NCBI GenBank assembly: GCA_946408345.1
Contig: CAMJRR010000006.1
Coordinates: 50,585 to 114,584, forward strand
Source: an uncultured Bacteroidales bacterium
GTDB lineage: Bacteria; Bacteroidota; Bacteroidia; Bacteroidales; F082
Length of the DNA: 64,000 nucleotides
Direction of reading: 5' to 3'
Made by a program: the position numbers and the translations under genes. The notes below the pieces were generated by a model. That model made no database searches, was not told the DNA's origin, and was given only the letters and a program-made list of their open reading frames with translations. Shown here piece by piece: positions 15,408 to 24,214 of the stretch (position 1 is its first letter; each line of letters begins with the position of its first letter).

Positions 15408-18032
15408 TTATTTTCCGTAATAAGCTTGCTTGTAGATCTCCACGATTTCTTTTACGAGCGGATATTTCGGATTGGCACCGGTGCATTGGTCATCGTGGGC
15501 CTTTTCGGCGAGGGCTTCCACATTGGCCATAAACACCTTCTCGTCGATGCCTTCATCCTTGATACTGAGCGGCATATTCATGTCTTTCATCAGTTGACGG
15601 ATAGCAGCGATGAAGTTGTCGATGCTCTCCTCGTCGTTCTTGCCGCCGAAGCCGAGGAATCGGGCTGCTTTGGCCAATTTCTCGTCAGCCATAAAGCGTT
15701 CATACTTCGGGAACGGAACGAATTTATTGGGTTTCAACGAATTATATTTTATGACATATGGCAACAGGATGGCGTTAGCGCGTCCGTGCGGGATGTGGTA
15801 GTCACCGCCAAGTTTGTGGGCCATACTATGGTTGAGGCCGAGGAAGGCATTGGTGAAAGCCATACCTGCGATGCACGAGGCATTGTGCATTTTCTCCCGG
15901 GCTTTCAGGTCGAACTGGCCGTTCTCGTAGGCACGTTTCAGGTAGCCAAACACGAGGTCCATTGCTTGCAGGGCGAGGCCGTCGGTATAGTCGTTGGCCA
16001 TATTCGAGATGTAGGCTTCAATGGCGTGGGTCAAAACATCCATACCCGTGTCGGCAGTGGCGCGTTTGGGCAACGAAACCACAAACTGTGGGTCGATGAT
16101 GGCTACATTAGGCGTCACGGCATAGTCGGCCAAAGGATACTTGATGCCTTTCTTCTTGTCGGTGATGACGGTGAAAGCAGTCACTTCGCTACCGGTTCCC
16201 GATGTGGTCGGGATGGCCACCATTTTGCATTGCTGGCCCAGATGCGGGAACTTCACCACGCGCTTGCGGATGTCCATAAACTTTTGGCGCAGGCCGTCAA
16301 AGGAGGTCTCGGGATGCTCGTAGAACAGCCACATGCACTTGGCCGCGTCCATGGCCGAACCGCCGCCCAAGGCAATGATAACGTCGGGCTGGAACGAGCG
16401 CATCTCGGCCACGCCCCTCATCACAGTCTCGACATCCGGATCGGGTTCCACGTCGGAGAAAATCTTGTAGTGGCAGCTTTCCTCGCGCTTGTTGAGGTAA
16501 TAGGTCACTTTGTCGACATAGCCGAGTTGCACCATCATCGGGTCGCTCACGATGAAAGCCTTGCTGATGCCTTCCATACTTTCGAGATATTGCACCGAAC
16601 CGTATTCGAAATACACCTTCGGCGGGATTTTGAACCATTGCATATTCACTCTTCTTTTGGCGATTTTCTTCTTGTTGATAAGGTTGACAGTCGAAACGTT
16701 GGCCGTGGTGCTGTTGTGGCCGTAGGAGCCGCAGCCGAGGGTCAACGATGGCGTGTTGGTGTTGTAGATGTCGCCGATGGCACCTTGAGACGAGGGCGAG
16801 TTGACGATGATACGCCCCACCTTCATTGCCTTGCCGAACTTCTCGATGAGGTCGTCGTTGGTGCTGTGGATGATGGCCGTGTGGCCCAATCCACCCAAGT
16901 CGAGCATCTTGCGACACATCTCGAAACCTTCAACGTGGTTGTTGACGACATAGTAGGCCAATACGGGCGAAAGTTTCTCACGCGAAAGCGGATAATCGGG
17001 GCCAACATCTTTCAAGCGGGCAATCAATATCTTGGTGTTTTCAGGCACTTTCACGCCCGACTTGTCAGCAATCCAATAGGCCGACTTGCCCACCACGTCA
17101 GGATTGACCGCACCCTTTTCGGCATTGATGACAAAGGCCGACACCTTCTTGATTTCGTCTTCGTTCAGGAAATAGCAGCCGTTTTCTTTCATATAGCTCA
17201 CAAACAGGTTGGAAATCACCTTGTCGACGATGACGGCTTGCTCCGAGGCGCAAATCATACCGTTGTCGAAGGTCTTCGACATCATCAGGTCGGTGCAGGC
17301 GCGTTTCACGTTGGCCGAGGTTTCAATATAACAAGGTGCGTTGCCGGGACCCACACCAAGGGCGGGTTTGCCGCAACTGTAGGCCGAGCGCACCATTCCC
17401 GAACCGCCTGTAGCCAAAATCAGCGACACTTTCGGATGGTTCATCAAAGCCATCGTGGCTTCTACCGAAGGATGCTCAATCCATTGGATGCAGTTTTCGG
17501 GTGCGCCGGCGGCGATGGCAGCGTCACGCAAGGTCTTGGCGGCAGCCACCGACGATTGTTGTGCCGAGGGATGGAATCCGAAAATGATCGGGTTGCGTGC
17601 CTTGGTGCAAATCAGCGACTTGAACATTGTGGTGGAGGTGGGGTTGGTCACGGGAGTCACACCAGCAACGATGCCGACTGGCTCGGCCACTTCCACATAG
17701 CCTTCCATTTCGTTGTCTTCCACCACGCCCACGGTCTTTTCGTCCTTGATGGAGTTCCAAATGTATTCTGTTGCGAAAATGTTCTTGATGATCTTGTCTT
17801 CATAAACGCCGCGTTGGGTCTCTTCATGGGCAAGTTTGGCCAACTCGCGATGATGTTCCAATCCAGCTAAAGCCATTGCGTAAACGATTTTGTCCACTTG
17901 TTCTTGGTCGAAGGTGACGTAGGTCTTCAAGGCTTCTTCGGCATTTCTGACTAAAATGTCGATTTCTTCCTGTATCGATAATTGTTTATCGATTTTAACA
18001 GTTGAGGTTTCTTTTTCCTTAGATGCTTTCAT
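15408..18032 (-). CDS. adhE: bifunctional aldehyde-alcohol dehydrogenase AdhE
   Basis: 874-aa fusion that turns acetyl-CoA into acetaldehyde and ethanol with two NADH. Residues 1-440 are the CoA-acylating aldehyde dehydrogenase (NGMICASEQAVIVD holds the catalytic Cys, ATGGSGMVRSAYSCGKPALG the nucleotide site). Residues about 460-874 are the iron alcohol dehydrogenase (ALGGGSAMDAAK, PTTSGTGSEVTAF, TGMDVLTHAIEAY, LNHSMAHKLGGDYHIPHGRANA). The length is normal for AdhE. It lies 36 bases after rex, consistent with Rex control of NADH-consuming fermentation. Confidence 0.96.
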   Translation of the reverse strand: MKASKEKETSTVKIDKQLSIQEEIDILVRNAEEALKTYVTFDQEQVDKIVYAMALAGLEHHRELAKLAHEETQRGVYEDKIIKNIFATEYIWNSIKDEKTVGVVEDNEMEGYVEVAEPVGIVAGVTPVTNPTSTTMFKSLICTKARNPIIFGFHPSAQQSSVAAAKTLRDAAIAAGAPENCIQWIEHPSVEATMALMNHPKVSLILATGGSGMVRSAYSCGKPALGVGPGNAPCYIETSANVKRACTDLMMSKTFDNGMICASEQAVIVDKVISNLFVSYMKENGCYFLNEDEIKKVSAFVINAEKGAVNPDVVGKSAYWIADKSGVKVPENTKILIARLKDVGPDYPLSREKLSPVLAYYVVNNHVEGFEMCRKMLDLGGLGHTAIIHSTNDDLIEKFGKAMKVGRIIVNSPSSQGAIGDIYNTNTPSLTLGCGSYGHNSTTANVSTVNLINKKKIAKRRVNMQWFKIPPKVYFEYGSVQYLESMEGISKAFIVSDPMMVQLGYVDKVTYYLNKREESCHYKIFSDVEPDPDVETVMRGVAEMRSFQPDVIIALGGGSAMDAAKCMWLFYEHPETSFDGLRQKFMDIRKRVVKFPHLGQQCKMVAIPTTSGTGSEVTAFTVITDKKKGIKYPLADYAVTPNVAIIDPQFVVSLPKRATADTGMDVLTHAIEAYISNMANDYTDGLALQAMDLVFGYLKRAYENGQFDLKAREKMHNASCIAGMAFTNAFLGLNHSMAHKLGGDYHIPHGRANAILLPYVIKYNSLKPNKFVPFPKYERFMADEKLAKAARFLGFGGKNDEESIDNFIAAIRQLMKDMNMPLSIKDEGIDEKVFMANVEALAEKAHDDQCTGANPKYPLVKEIVEIYKQAYYGK

Positions 18033-18068
18033 TTTCTTAAATTTGTTGTTGGAAAATGTATTGGTTCA

Positions 18069-18725
18069 TTATTTGTTTTTCAATTTGTAGGCAAGCTGGC
18101 GCGAAAGCACAGCAAGCGAAGAGGGGAGGTTCTCATTTTTCACGAGGATACCTTGCGGCACGTTGAGCAGCGCGAAAGCGAAGTTCCAGATGGCGAGGAT
18201 GCCGCACTCCACCATTTGGTCACACACGGCCTGCGCTTGGTCGGCGGGCACAGTGATGATGCCGATTTTGACTCCAGTGCGCTTGATGTAGTTCTCCATC
18301 TTTTCCATAGGAAGGATGAACTTGTCGCCAACCTGAAGTCCGTGCAGGTCGGGGTCCTTGTCGAACCCAACCGTGATATTCAGCCCCATACTCGAAAACT
18401 CCTTGTTGGTCAGAATCAGCCGTCCAAGGCTGCCAACGCCAACCAAAATGGCTTCGTCCACTTTGTTATAACCCAAATAATCACTTAGATCGTTCATTAA
18501 AGTATCAATTTCAAAGCCAGTGCGGGGCTTTCCTTCCACGCTGCTCACGCCTGCCAAGTCCTTGCGAACCAAGACAGGATTGAGGTTGAGGCTTTGGGCA
18601 ACAGCGGCTGCCGACACATATTCTTCACCTTGCTGTTGCAACTTTCGGATGTGGCTATAGTAGAGTGGCAACCGGCTCAAGGTCGATTTCGGTACTACTA
18701 ATGAGGTGTCGTGTTGTGTTGCCAT
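18069..18725 (-). CDS. rex: redox-sensing transcriptional repressor Rex
   Basis: 218-aa NADH-responsive repressor. The N-terminal winged helix (TLSRLPLYYSHIRKLQQQGE ... VSAAAVAQSLNLNPVLVRKDLAGV) is followed by a Rossmann domain with AILVGVGSLGRLI (about 90) and GFDKDP (NAD ribose Asp). It precedes adhE and the alcohol dehydrogenase on the same strand. Rex typically leaves DNA when NADH/NAD rises, which would turn on these NADH-oxidising genes. A perfect inverted repeat overlaps its promoter. Confidence 0.95.
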   Translation of the reverse strand: MATQHDTSLVVPKSTLSRLPLYYSHIRKLQQQGEEYVSAAAVAQSLNLNPVLVRKDLAGVSSVEGKPRTGFEIDTLMNDLSDYLGYNKVDEAILVGVGSLGRLILTNKEFSSMGLNITVGFDKDPDLHGLQVGDKFILPMEKMENYIKRTGVKIGIITVPADQAQAVCDQMVECGILAIWNFAFALLNVPQGILVKNENLPSSLAVLSRQLAYKLKNK

Positions 18726-18758
18726 ATCGATACAAATTTATCTATTTGTTTGATGGCG

Positions 18759-18807
18759 CAAAAATAGTGCATTTTCCGATACAAGGTATAAAAAAAATGC
18801 ACTATTT
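18759..18807 (-). promoter_or_regulatory. rex promoter with overlapping 14-bp inverted repeat
   Basis: AAATAGTGCATTTT at 18762-18775 and its exact reverse complement at 18794-18807 are separated by 18 bases. The minus strand also reads TATTTTTG (TAnnTTTG, 18766-18759) inside the proximal arm, about 34 bases before the rex ATG. A repressor bound to the repeat would block the promoter. I infer autoregulation, but the sequence does not match the Firmicutes Rex consensus I know. Confidence 0.5.
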
Positions 18808-18851
18808 CTCAAATATTATTGTAAACTATTATGTATCAACTTGATAAAATA

Positions 18852-21092
18852 TTAAGGCATTATTTCAAACTCGATGCCAACGCTCCAAGGTGATGGATTG
18901 TTGGCTTTTGTGCCAATCAGGAAGTCGCCTTTGGTAATGACGGGCGACAGGCGATAGCTACCATAAACGCCGATGTTGAGCATGTTGGCGATGCTATAGC
19001 TGATGCGAGTGGTGGCCCCGTATTCGAAAAGGTTCATCGCTCTGCAGTGGTTATAGTAGCTTGTGACTTTGCTGTTGTAAGGTTGAGTCGGGTTGCCTTC
19101 AACATCTTGCCATTTTTTGTTGTCCATAATCTTGACGCGACGCAGGGCATTAATGCCGCCATAAGCACCCAAATCCCAGTTGATTCCCAAAAGACGGATG
19201 ACGATGCGTTGCAGCAACTCGCCGCGCAGTTGCATCTGACGCATGATGGTTTCGCGATCTGCGACTTCTGTGGCATCCGGGATCTGTCCTTTGGCCACGA
19301 AACGGTTCCAATCCAAGCCGAGGCCCATACCTATTTTATATGTTTTGCCGTACATCCAGCGTTGGCCATAGGCGAAATGACGGTTAAAGCCGTTCCAAGT
19401 GGCATTGGACAAGTTGTAGTCGTATTGGAAGTAGGTTGTCTTTTGCCAGCCTTCCGCATTCACCTTTTTAAATGTGCCGTTTTGGCTGTTGTGGTTGTCG
19501 GCCAGTAGGTTGATGTCGCCGCCCATGCCATTGATAGGGCAGGAGTCGAAGAAACCGTTGTAAGACACGTTGAGTTTCTTGCCTTGGCCGAAGTCTTTGT
19601 TGTTCAGTTTGATGCCAGTGGAATCGGGATGCACCTTATAATAACCTAGCAACACACCATCGGTACCTTCCACATTGATGAATACATCCTGGTTTTCAAT
19701 AACCTTCGAAACGAAAATCTTCACGCCGTCTTTCTCCTGCACGAGGTTGAAGGAACGTTCGGCGGGCTTCAGGTCGCCCGTGAAATAAGCGGCTTGGGGA
19801 ACGCCGTAACCGAAGGCATAATCATAATAAGGATAGAGGTCGCATGATTTTTGGATTTCGGCCTTCATCTGCAGGGCGGTCAAGTCGCGTTTGGTCTGCC
19901 AGGCACAGGCGCAGAAACCCGCCGTCAGAGGGCTCGCAAACGAAGTACCGAAGGCAGAGGTGAATCCACCACTTGGGTTGGCTACTTGGGCTTCGCCGAA
20001 GGCTACCACATCAGGTTTGCGGCGTTTGTCGGCAGTGGGGCCAAAGGAGCTGAACGAGATATGACTATATTGTTCCAAATTGGCATCGATGCCGCCCACG
20101 CAAATGACATTTTCGGCATCGGCAGGGGTGATGATGGTCATCCAGCGACTGTCGTCGCCTTCGTTGCCAGCGGAGTTGCAAATCAAGATGCCTTTCTCGA
20201 CGGCTTTCTGTGCGGCTTTGGCAACGTATGAAGTGCCGTCCATATCCTTTGTCCAGTGGCGATCCTTGCCGTAGCCTAGCGAGCTGTTGATGATGTCGGC
20301 ACCGTTCTTGTCGGCCCATTCGGCGCCTTGTGCCCACCACACCTCTTCTTTAAAAGGTTCAGGATCGATTTCGGTGCGGGCCAGGAGGAACTCTGCACCT
20401 GTAGCCAACCCCATCTTTTGACCATTCTCATTGATGCCTGCAATGCAGCTCAGAACCATCGTACCGTGCGTGCTCCAACCATAAACATCCTCTTTTTTAT
20501 TGGGGAAGTTGTAAGTTTTGAGGATTTGGTGGTTATCGCGCAAATGTTGGAAAGCTGGATGAGTGTTGACTTTCGGGAAGCCGCCGTCCATTACGCAGAT
20601 GCGCAAGCCTTTGCCGTCTATGCCTTTGTCCACGAAATGCTGTCCGCCGAAGCGTTTCAGTTGGTCAGTAAGGATGTCGTCGTCTTTGTCATTAGGGACG
20701 TCAGCGAAGCACTCCAGGGTTTTCGTTGAGGCCATCGTTCCATTGGAAACAATCTCCTGAACTTTTGCAACGAAAGGCAATTGGCAGATGCGGACCGCAT
20801 TGTCGTCGGTGGCTTCGATGCCGATGGCATTGAGCCAACGTGACTCGCCGAAGACCTCGGTGGAGTAGGAGCCTACGGTGTTGACATAGCTCTCGTTCAG
20901 CGGGTAGTTGCTGATGTCGTAAAGGTTGGCGCCATTGAGTTGGTAACGCGCGATGGCCTTGGCATCGAAATAGGAATATGGATCGAATTGGGTATCGTTT
21001 TTGTCGGTGAAGAAGACCCAGAAACACTTGTCTTGTGCCACAAGTATGCTGCTTAGCAAGGCTAAAATGGCGATTAAGGAAATTTTTCTCAT
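18852..21092 (-). CDS. secreted subtilisin-family (S8) peptidase with barrel-like C-terminus
   Basis: 746-aa exported serine protease. The signal peptide spans about residues 1-19. The catalytic triad is visible: Asp169 (CVMDGGFP), His209 (WSTHGTMV), Ser384 (FGTSFASP), with the oxyanion Asn in CNSAGNEG. The domain ends near 415. A beta-rich linker runs to about 500. The last 250 residues alternate aromatic and glycine strands (YGKTYKIGMGLGLDWNRF, LGINWDLGAYGGI, GVYGSYRLSP, WSVGIEFEIMP), like a small outer-membrane barrel. That would give an autotransporter-like layout unusual for this phylum. The barrel is my inference. Confidence 0.85.
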   Translation of the reverse strand: MRKISLIAILALLSSILVAQDKCFWVFFTDKNDTQFDPYSYFDAKAIARYQLNGANLYDISNYPLNESYVNTVGSYSTEVFGESRWLNAIGIEATDDNAVRICQLPFVAKVQEIVSNGTMASTKTLECFADVPNDKDDDILTDQLKRFGGQHFVDKGIDGKGLRICVMDGGFPKVNTHPAFQHLRDNHQILKTYNFPNKKEDVYGWSTHGTMVLSCIAGINENGQKMGLATGAEFLLARTEIDPEPFKEEVWWAQGAEWADKNGADIINSSLGYGKDRHWTKDMDGTSYVAKAAQKAVEKGILICNSAGNEGDDSRWMTIITPADAENVICVGGIDANLEQYSHISFSSFGPTADKRRKPDVVAFGEAQVANPSGGFTSAFGTSFASPLTAGFCACAWQTKRDLTALQMKAEIQKSCDLYPYYDYAFGYGVPQAAYFTGDLKPAERSFNLVQEKDGVKIFVSKVIENQDVFINVEGTDGVLLGYYKVHPDSTGIKLNNKDFGQGKKLNVSYNGFFDSCPINGMGGDINLLADNHNSQNGTFKKVNAEGWQKTTYFQYDYNLSNATWNGFNRHFAYGQRWMYGKTYKIGMGLGLDWNRFVAKGQIPDATEVADRETIMRQMQLRGELLQRIVIRLLGINWDLGAYGGINALRRVKIMDNKKWQDVEGNPTQPYNSKVTSYYNHCRAMNLFEYGATTRISYSIANMLNIGVYGSYRLSPVITKGDFLIGTKANNPSPWSVGIEFEIMP

Positions 21093-21110
21093 AAAAATTC
21101 AAATTTGCTG

Positions 21111-21118
21111 CAAAGGTA
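21111..21118 (-). promoter_or_regulatory. -7 box of the S8 peptidase promoter
   Basis: The minus strand reads TACCTTTG, an exact TAnnTTTG match, 18 bases before the peptidase ATG. Confidence 0.55.
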
Positions 21119-21131
21119 AAGTTTTATTTTC

Positions 21132-21139
21132 TAATTTTG
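21132..21139 (+). promoter_or_regulatory. -7 box before the small acidic protein gene
   Basis: TAATTTTG matches TAnnTTTG, 27 bases before ATG 21167. A TTTG lies at 21104-21107, a slightly long spacing of 24 bases. It faces the S8 peptidase promoter. Confidence 0.5.
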
Positions 21140-21166
21140 TGCCATAATCGGAAAAACTATACGACT

Positions 21167-21502
21167 ATGGAAAACCTTACCAAAGAAAAATTTGAGATTT
21201 TTATGATGCTTTGTGCCTCGGGCATCGATGGCAACATTTCTATGAAAGAATTGGAACGCATTTGTATGCAGTTTGATGAAAAGAGCTATTATGAAGTCTT
21301 CGAGTCATGGAAGTCGATGACCAGTCCAGCCTGGCTGAGTTTCTTCAAGGAGCATAAGGACGAGTTCCTCAAGACAGAAGAAGACAAGGCCGCTTTTATG
21401 GCTAACATCAATGACATTGTTGCAGCCGAGGAGGGCGAGGTCAACCTTAAGGAGCAGAACTTTATGAAGGTGCTTGAGATGCTTATCAACGACGAGCTAT
21501 AA
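21167..21502 (+). CDS. small acidic helical protein, possibly TerB-like
   Basis: 111-aa cytoplasmic protein (start ATG at 21167, chosen because it follows the promoter box; a longer in-frame start at 21137 would overlap the box). It is all-helical in appearance, rich in Glu/Lys, with FMMLCASGIDGNISMKELERI at the N-terminus. That helix-loop-helix layout recalls TerB/DUF533 proteins, but I cannot confirm the family. No clear operon partner; it is divergent from the S8 peptidase. Confidence 0.65.
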   Translation: MENLTKEKFEIFMMLCASGIDGNISMKELERICMQFDEKSYYEVFESWKSMTSPAWLSFFKEHKDEFLKTEEDKAAFMANINDIVAAEEGEVNLKEQNFMKVLEMLINDEL

Positions 21503-21853
21503 TAGTATCTTTCGTTTTCAAGTTGGCTTTAAAAAGCATACAATCCTTCTCTTAATTTGTGCAAGGGAATGGAATTTATGCTTTTTAAAGCCTTTGTTTT
21601 TGATTGCCATACGCATATGCCTGTTTTATTTGAATAAAGGTCATGAACCAAAGTTGTGGAAAACAATTTGGTATATTGGATTGTTTACATCTTTGTCTTT
21701 TGCTGTTGCTTTTGGTGCAACTCCTATGAAAAACTTGCCCTTTTCTAAATTAGAACGATTCTAATTTACGTTTTCTGCGTTTTTAAGTTTCTCAACCATT
21801 TGATATGAAAATATTTGCAAAGTCCTCGAATTTGGAAAAAACTTTGAGTATTA
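21503..21853 (+). other. spacer with a doubtful small membrane reading frame
   Basis: A frame ending at 21764 would encode about 70-95 residues with two hydrophobic stretches (PLFLIAIRICLFYL, IGLFTSLSFAVAFGA). It has no good start codon of its own apart from one inside the upstream gene. It could be a small membrane protein or noncoding. Confidence 0.2.
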
Positions 21854-21885
21854 TTTGGAATGAGCCGTTAATTTTCCTAAATTTG
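21854..21885 (+). promoter_or_regulatory. promoter of the trimeric hydrogenase operon
   Basis: TTTG at 21854-21857 and TAAATTTG at 21878-21885, spaced by 20 bases, match both elements of the Bacteroidetes promoter. The leader to the first ATG (21967) is about 75 bases. Confidence 0.72.
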
Positions 21886-21966
21886 CAGCGTTTTTCGTGA
21901 GGCGTGTCCTCTTGGAAGACAAACGAGAGAAATCAACTCAATAAATAACCATAAAAAAATCATTCT

Positions 21967-22356
21967 ATGGCAAAAGTTAAGTCTTTAGCAGAACTGAAAG
22001 CTATGAGAGAAAAGCTTCAGTCCAACCTTGACCTTCGCGAAAAGAGCAACGACCCCGACTCTTTGGTGCAAATTAAGGTCGCAATGGCTACCTGCGGTAT
22101 CGCCGCCGGTGCAAAACAAGTTATGGAACACATGATGGAGAAGGCCGACGAGCTGAAGCTCGGCATCGTCTTCACCCAGACCGGCTGCATGGGCTACTGC
22201 CACGCTGAGCCGACCATCGAGGTGAAGTGCCCCGGCAAGGACCCGATTGTCTTCGGTCATGTCGACAACAACCGCGCTGACGAAATCCTCACCAAGTATG
22301 TGATGAACAACGAAATGGTGGAAGGCGTCATCCCCGTGAACTACGAAACTATCTAA
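21967..22356 (+). CDS. 2Fe-2S ferredoxin-domain subunit of the hydrogenase operon
   Basis: 129-aa protein. A helical N-terminus (residues 1-40) is followed by a thioredoxin-like 2Fe-2S domain with cysteines in ATCGIAAG, TGCMGYC and KCPG. Similar small subunits open HydBAC operons in many anaerobes. It probably joins the electron-transfer complex; no enzymatic motif of its own is seen. First gene after the promoter, 23 bases before hydB. Confidence 0.85.
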   Translation: MAKVKSLAELKAMREKLQSNLDLREKSNDPDSLVQIKVAMATCGIAAGAKQVMEHMMEKADELKLGIVFTQTGCMGYCHAEPTIEVKCPGKDPIVFGHVDNNRADEILTKYVMNNEMVEGVIPVNYETI

Positions 22357-22367
22357 TAATTTAATTC

Positions 22368-22374
22368 GGAGGAA
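22368..22374 (+). promoter_or_regulatory. strong Shine-Dalgarno of hydB
   Basis: GGAGGAA lies 5 bases before ATG 22380. Such a full match is rare elsewhere in this window, where starts mostly have AT-rich leaders. Confidence 0.7.
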
Positions 22375-22379
22375 TTTAT

Positions 22380-24194
22380 ATGGCAAAAATCAAGATGCAC
22401 GTGCTGGTCTGCGGCGGTACAGGCTGCCAGGCTTCGGCAAGTGCTCAAATCATCAAGAACTTCGAGGACATTCTCGCCGCGAAGGGCTTGCAGGATGAAG
22501 TTCAGGTGGTCAGAACGGGTTGCTTCGGCTTCTGCGAGAAGGGCCCCATCGTCAAGATCATGCCTGACAACACTTTCTACACTCAGGTGAAGCCTGAAGA
22601 CGTCGAGAAGATCGTGAACGAGCACATCATCAAGGGCCGTAAGGTCACCGACCTGCTCTACATGGATCCCGAGAACAAGGAACACGTTGCCGACTCGAAG
22701 CACATGGGCTTCTATCGTAAGCAACTCCGTATCGCCCTGCGTAACTGCGGTTTCATCAACCCCGAAAACATCGACGAGTGCATCTCGCGTGGCGGTTATG
22801 AAGCTCTTGGTAAGGTCCTGTCCGAGATGACTCCCCAACAGGTGGTCGACGAAATCACCAAGTCAGGCCTCCGTGGCCGTGGCGGTGCTGGTTTCCCCAC
22901 CGGCGTGAAATGGGGCCTCTGCGCAAAGAACAAGTGCGATGAGATGTACGTCATCTGCAACGCCGACGAAGGTGACCCGGGTGCGTTCATGGACCGTTCC
23001 ATCATGGAAGGTGACCCGCACAGCATCGTCGAGGCTATGGCCATCTGCGGCTATGCCATCGGCGCTTCCCACGGTTTGGTCTACATCCGTGCTGAATACC
23101 CGCTGGCTATCCACCGTCTGCAAGTTGCCATCGCCCAAGCTCGCGAATATGGCCTACTCGGTGAAAACATCCTCGGTACCGACTTCTGCTTTGACATCGA
23201 GCTTCGTTATGGTGCTGGTGCTTTCGTCTGCGGTGAAGAGACTGCCCTGATTCACTCGATGGAAGGTATGCGTGGTGAGCCTACGCTGAAACCTCCGTTC
23301 CCAGCTGTTCATGGCTACAAAGGTCAACCTTCCAACGTGAACAACGTGGAGACCTTCGCCAACATTCCGATTATCATCACCAAGGGTGCCGACTGGTTTG
23401 CCAGCATTGGCTCCGAGAAATCGAAGGGCACGAAGGTGTTCGCTCTGGCCGGTCAGATCAACAACGTCGGTCTGATTGAGGTCCCGATGGGCACCACGCT
23501 GCGCGACATCATCTACGAAATCGGTGGTGGTATCAAGGGTGGCCGTAAGTTCAAGGCCGTCCAGACTGGTGGTCCTTCAGGCGGCTGCTTGACGGAGAAG
23601 CACCTCGACACTCCGATCGACTATGAAAGCCTCGCCGCTGCCGGCTCCATGATGGGCTCTGGCGGTATGGTGGTCATGGACGACACCTCCTGCATGGTGG
23701 CCATCGCCAAGTTCTACTTGGAGTTCACCTGCGAAGAGAGCTGCGGTAAGTGCTCGCCCTGCCGTATCGGTAACAAGCGTATGCTCGAAATCCTCACCAA
23801 GATCACGGAAGGCAGAGGCACCATGGATGACCTCCAGGAACTCCGCAACCTCGCCGCTGTGATTAAGGATACCGCCCTCTGCGGTCTGGGTCAGACCTCA
23901 CCGAACCCGGTGCTTTCGACCCTCGACAACTTCTGGGACGAGTATGTTGAGCACGTTGTTGACAAGAAATGCCGCGCTGGCGTCTGCAAGAAGCTCATGC
24001 GTTATGAAATCGACAAGGAGAAGTGCATTGGCTGTGGCGCTTGTAAGAAGAACTGCCCCGCTGAGGCCATCTCGAAGACCGACTACATCGCTCCCGGCCA
24101 CAAGCTGCCTTCGATGACAATCGATCCTTCCAAGTGTATCAAGTGCGGTGCCTGTATCTCAACCTGTAAGTTCAGCGCCATTTCTGTCAAATAA
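22380..24194 (+). CDS. hydB: NADH-binding subunit HydB of the trimeric [FeFe] hydrogenase (NuoF-like)
   Basis: 604-aa flavoprotein subunit. An N-terminal thioredoxin-like 2Fe-2S domain (residues 1-110; CGGTGC, TGCFGFC) precedes the NuoF FMN/NADH site (GLRGRGGAGFPTGVKW, CNADEGDPGAFMDR, GAGAYVCGEE-like GAGAFVCGEETAL). A SLBB stretch follows, then the NuoF 4Fe-4S motif CEESCGKCSPCRIG (about 456). The C-terminus has two 4Fe-4S ferredoxin motifs (CIGCGACKKNCP, CIKCGACISTC). It takes electrons from NADH, or gives them to NAD, in an electron-bifurcating hydrogenase with ferredoxin. The layout is complete for HydB. Confidence 0.95.
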   Translation: MAKIKMHVLVCGGTGCQASASAQIIKNFEDILAAKGLQDEVQVVRTGCFGFCEKGPIVKIMPDNTFYTQVKPEDVEKIVNEHIIKGRKVTDLLYMDPENKEHVADSKHMGFYRKQLRIALRNCGFINPENIDECISRGGYEALGKVLSEMTPQQVVDEITKSGLRGRGGAGFPTGVKWGLCAKNKCDEMYVICNADEGDPGAFMDRSIMEGDPHSIVEAMAICGYAIGASHGLVYIRAEYPLAIHRLQVAIAQAREYGLLGENILGTDFCFDIELRYGAGAFVCGEETALIHSMEGMRGEPTLKPPFPAVHGYKGQPSNVNNVETFANIPIIITKGADWFASIGSEKSKGTKVFALAGQINNVGLIEVPMGTTLRDIIYEIGGGIKGGRKFKAVQTGGPSGGCLTEKHLDTPIDYESLAAAGSMMGSGGMVVMDDTSCMVAIAKFYLEFTCEESCGKCSPCRIGNKRMLEILTKITEGRGTMDDLQELRNLAAVIKDTALCGLGQTSPNPVLSTLDNFWDEYVEHVVDKKCRAGVCKKLMRYEIDKEKCIGCGACKKNCPAEAISKTDYIAPGHKLPSMTIDPSKCIKCGACISTCKFSAISVK

Positions 24195-24200
24195 TAAAAG

Positions 24201-24208
24201 AGGAGGAA
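24201..24208 (+). promoter_or_regulatory. strong Shine-Dalgarno of hydA
   Basis: AGGAGGAA lies 6 bases before ATG 24215, a near-perfect anti-SD match. Confidence 0.7.
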
Positions 24209-24214
24209 ACAAAT

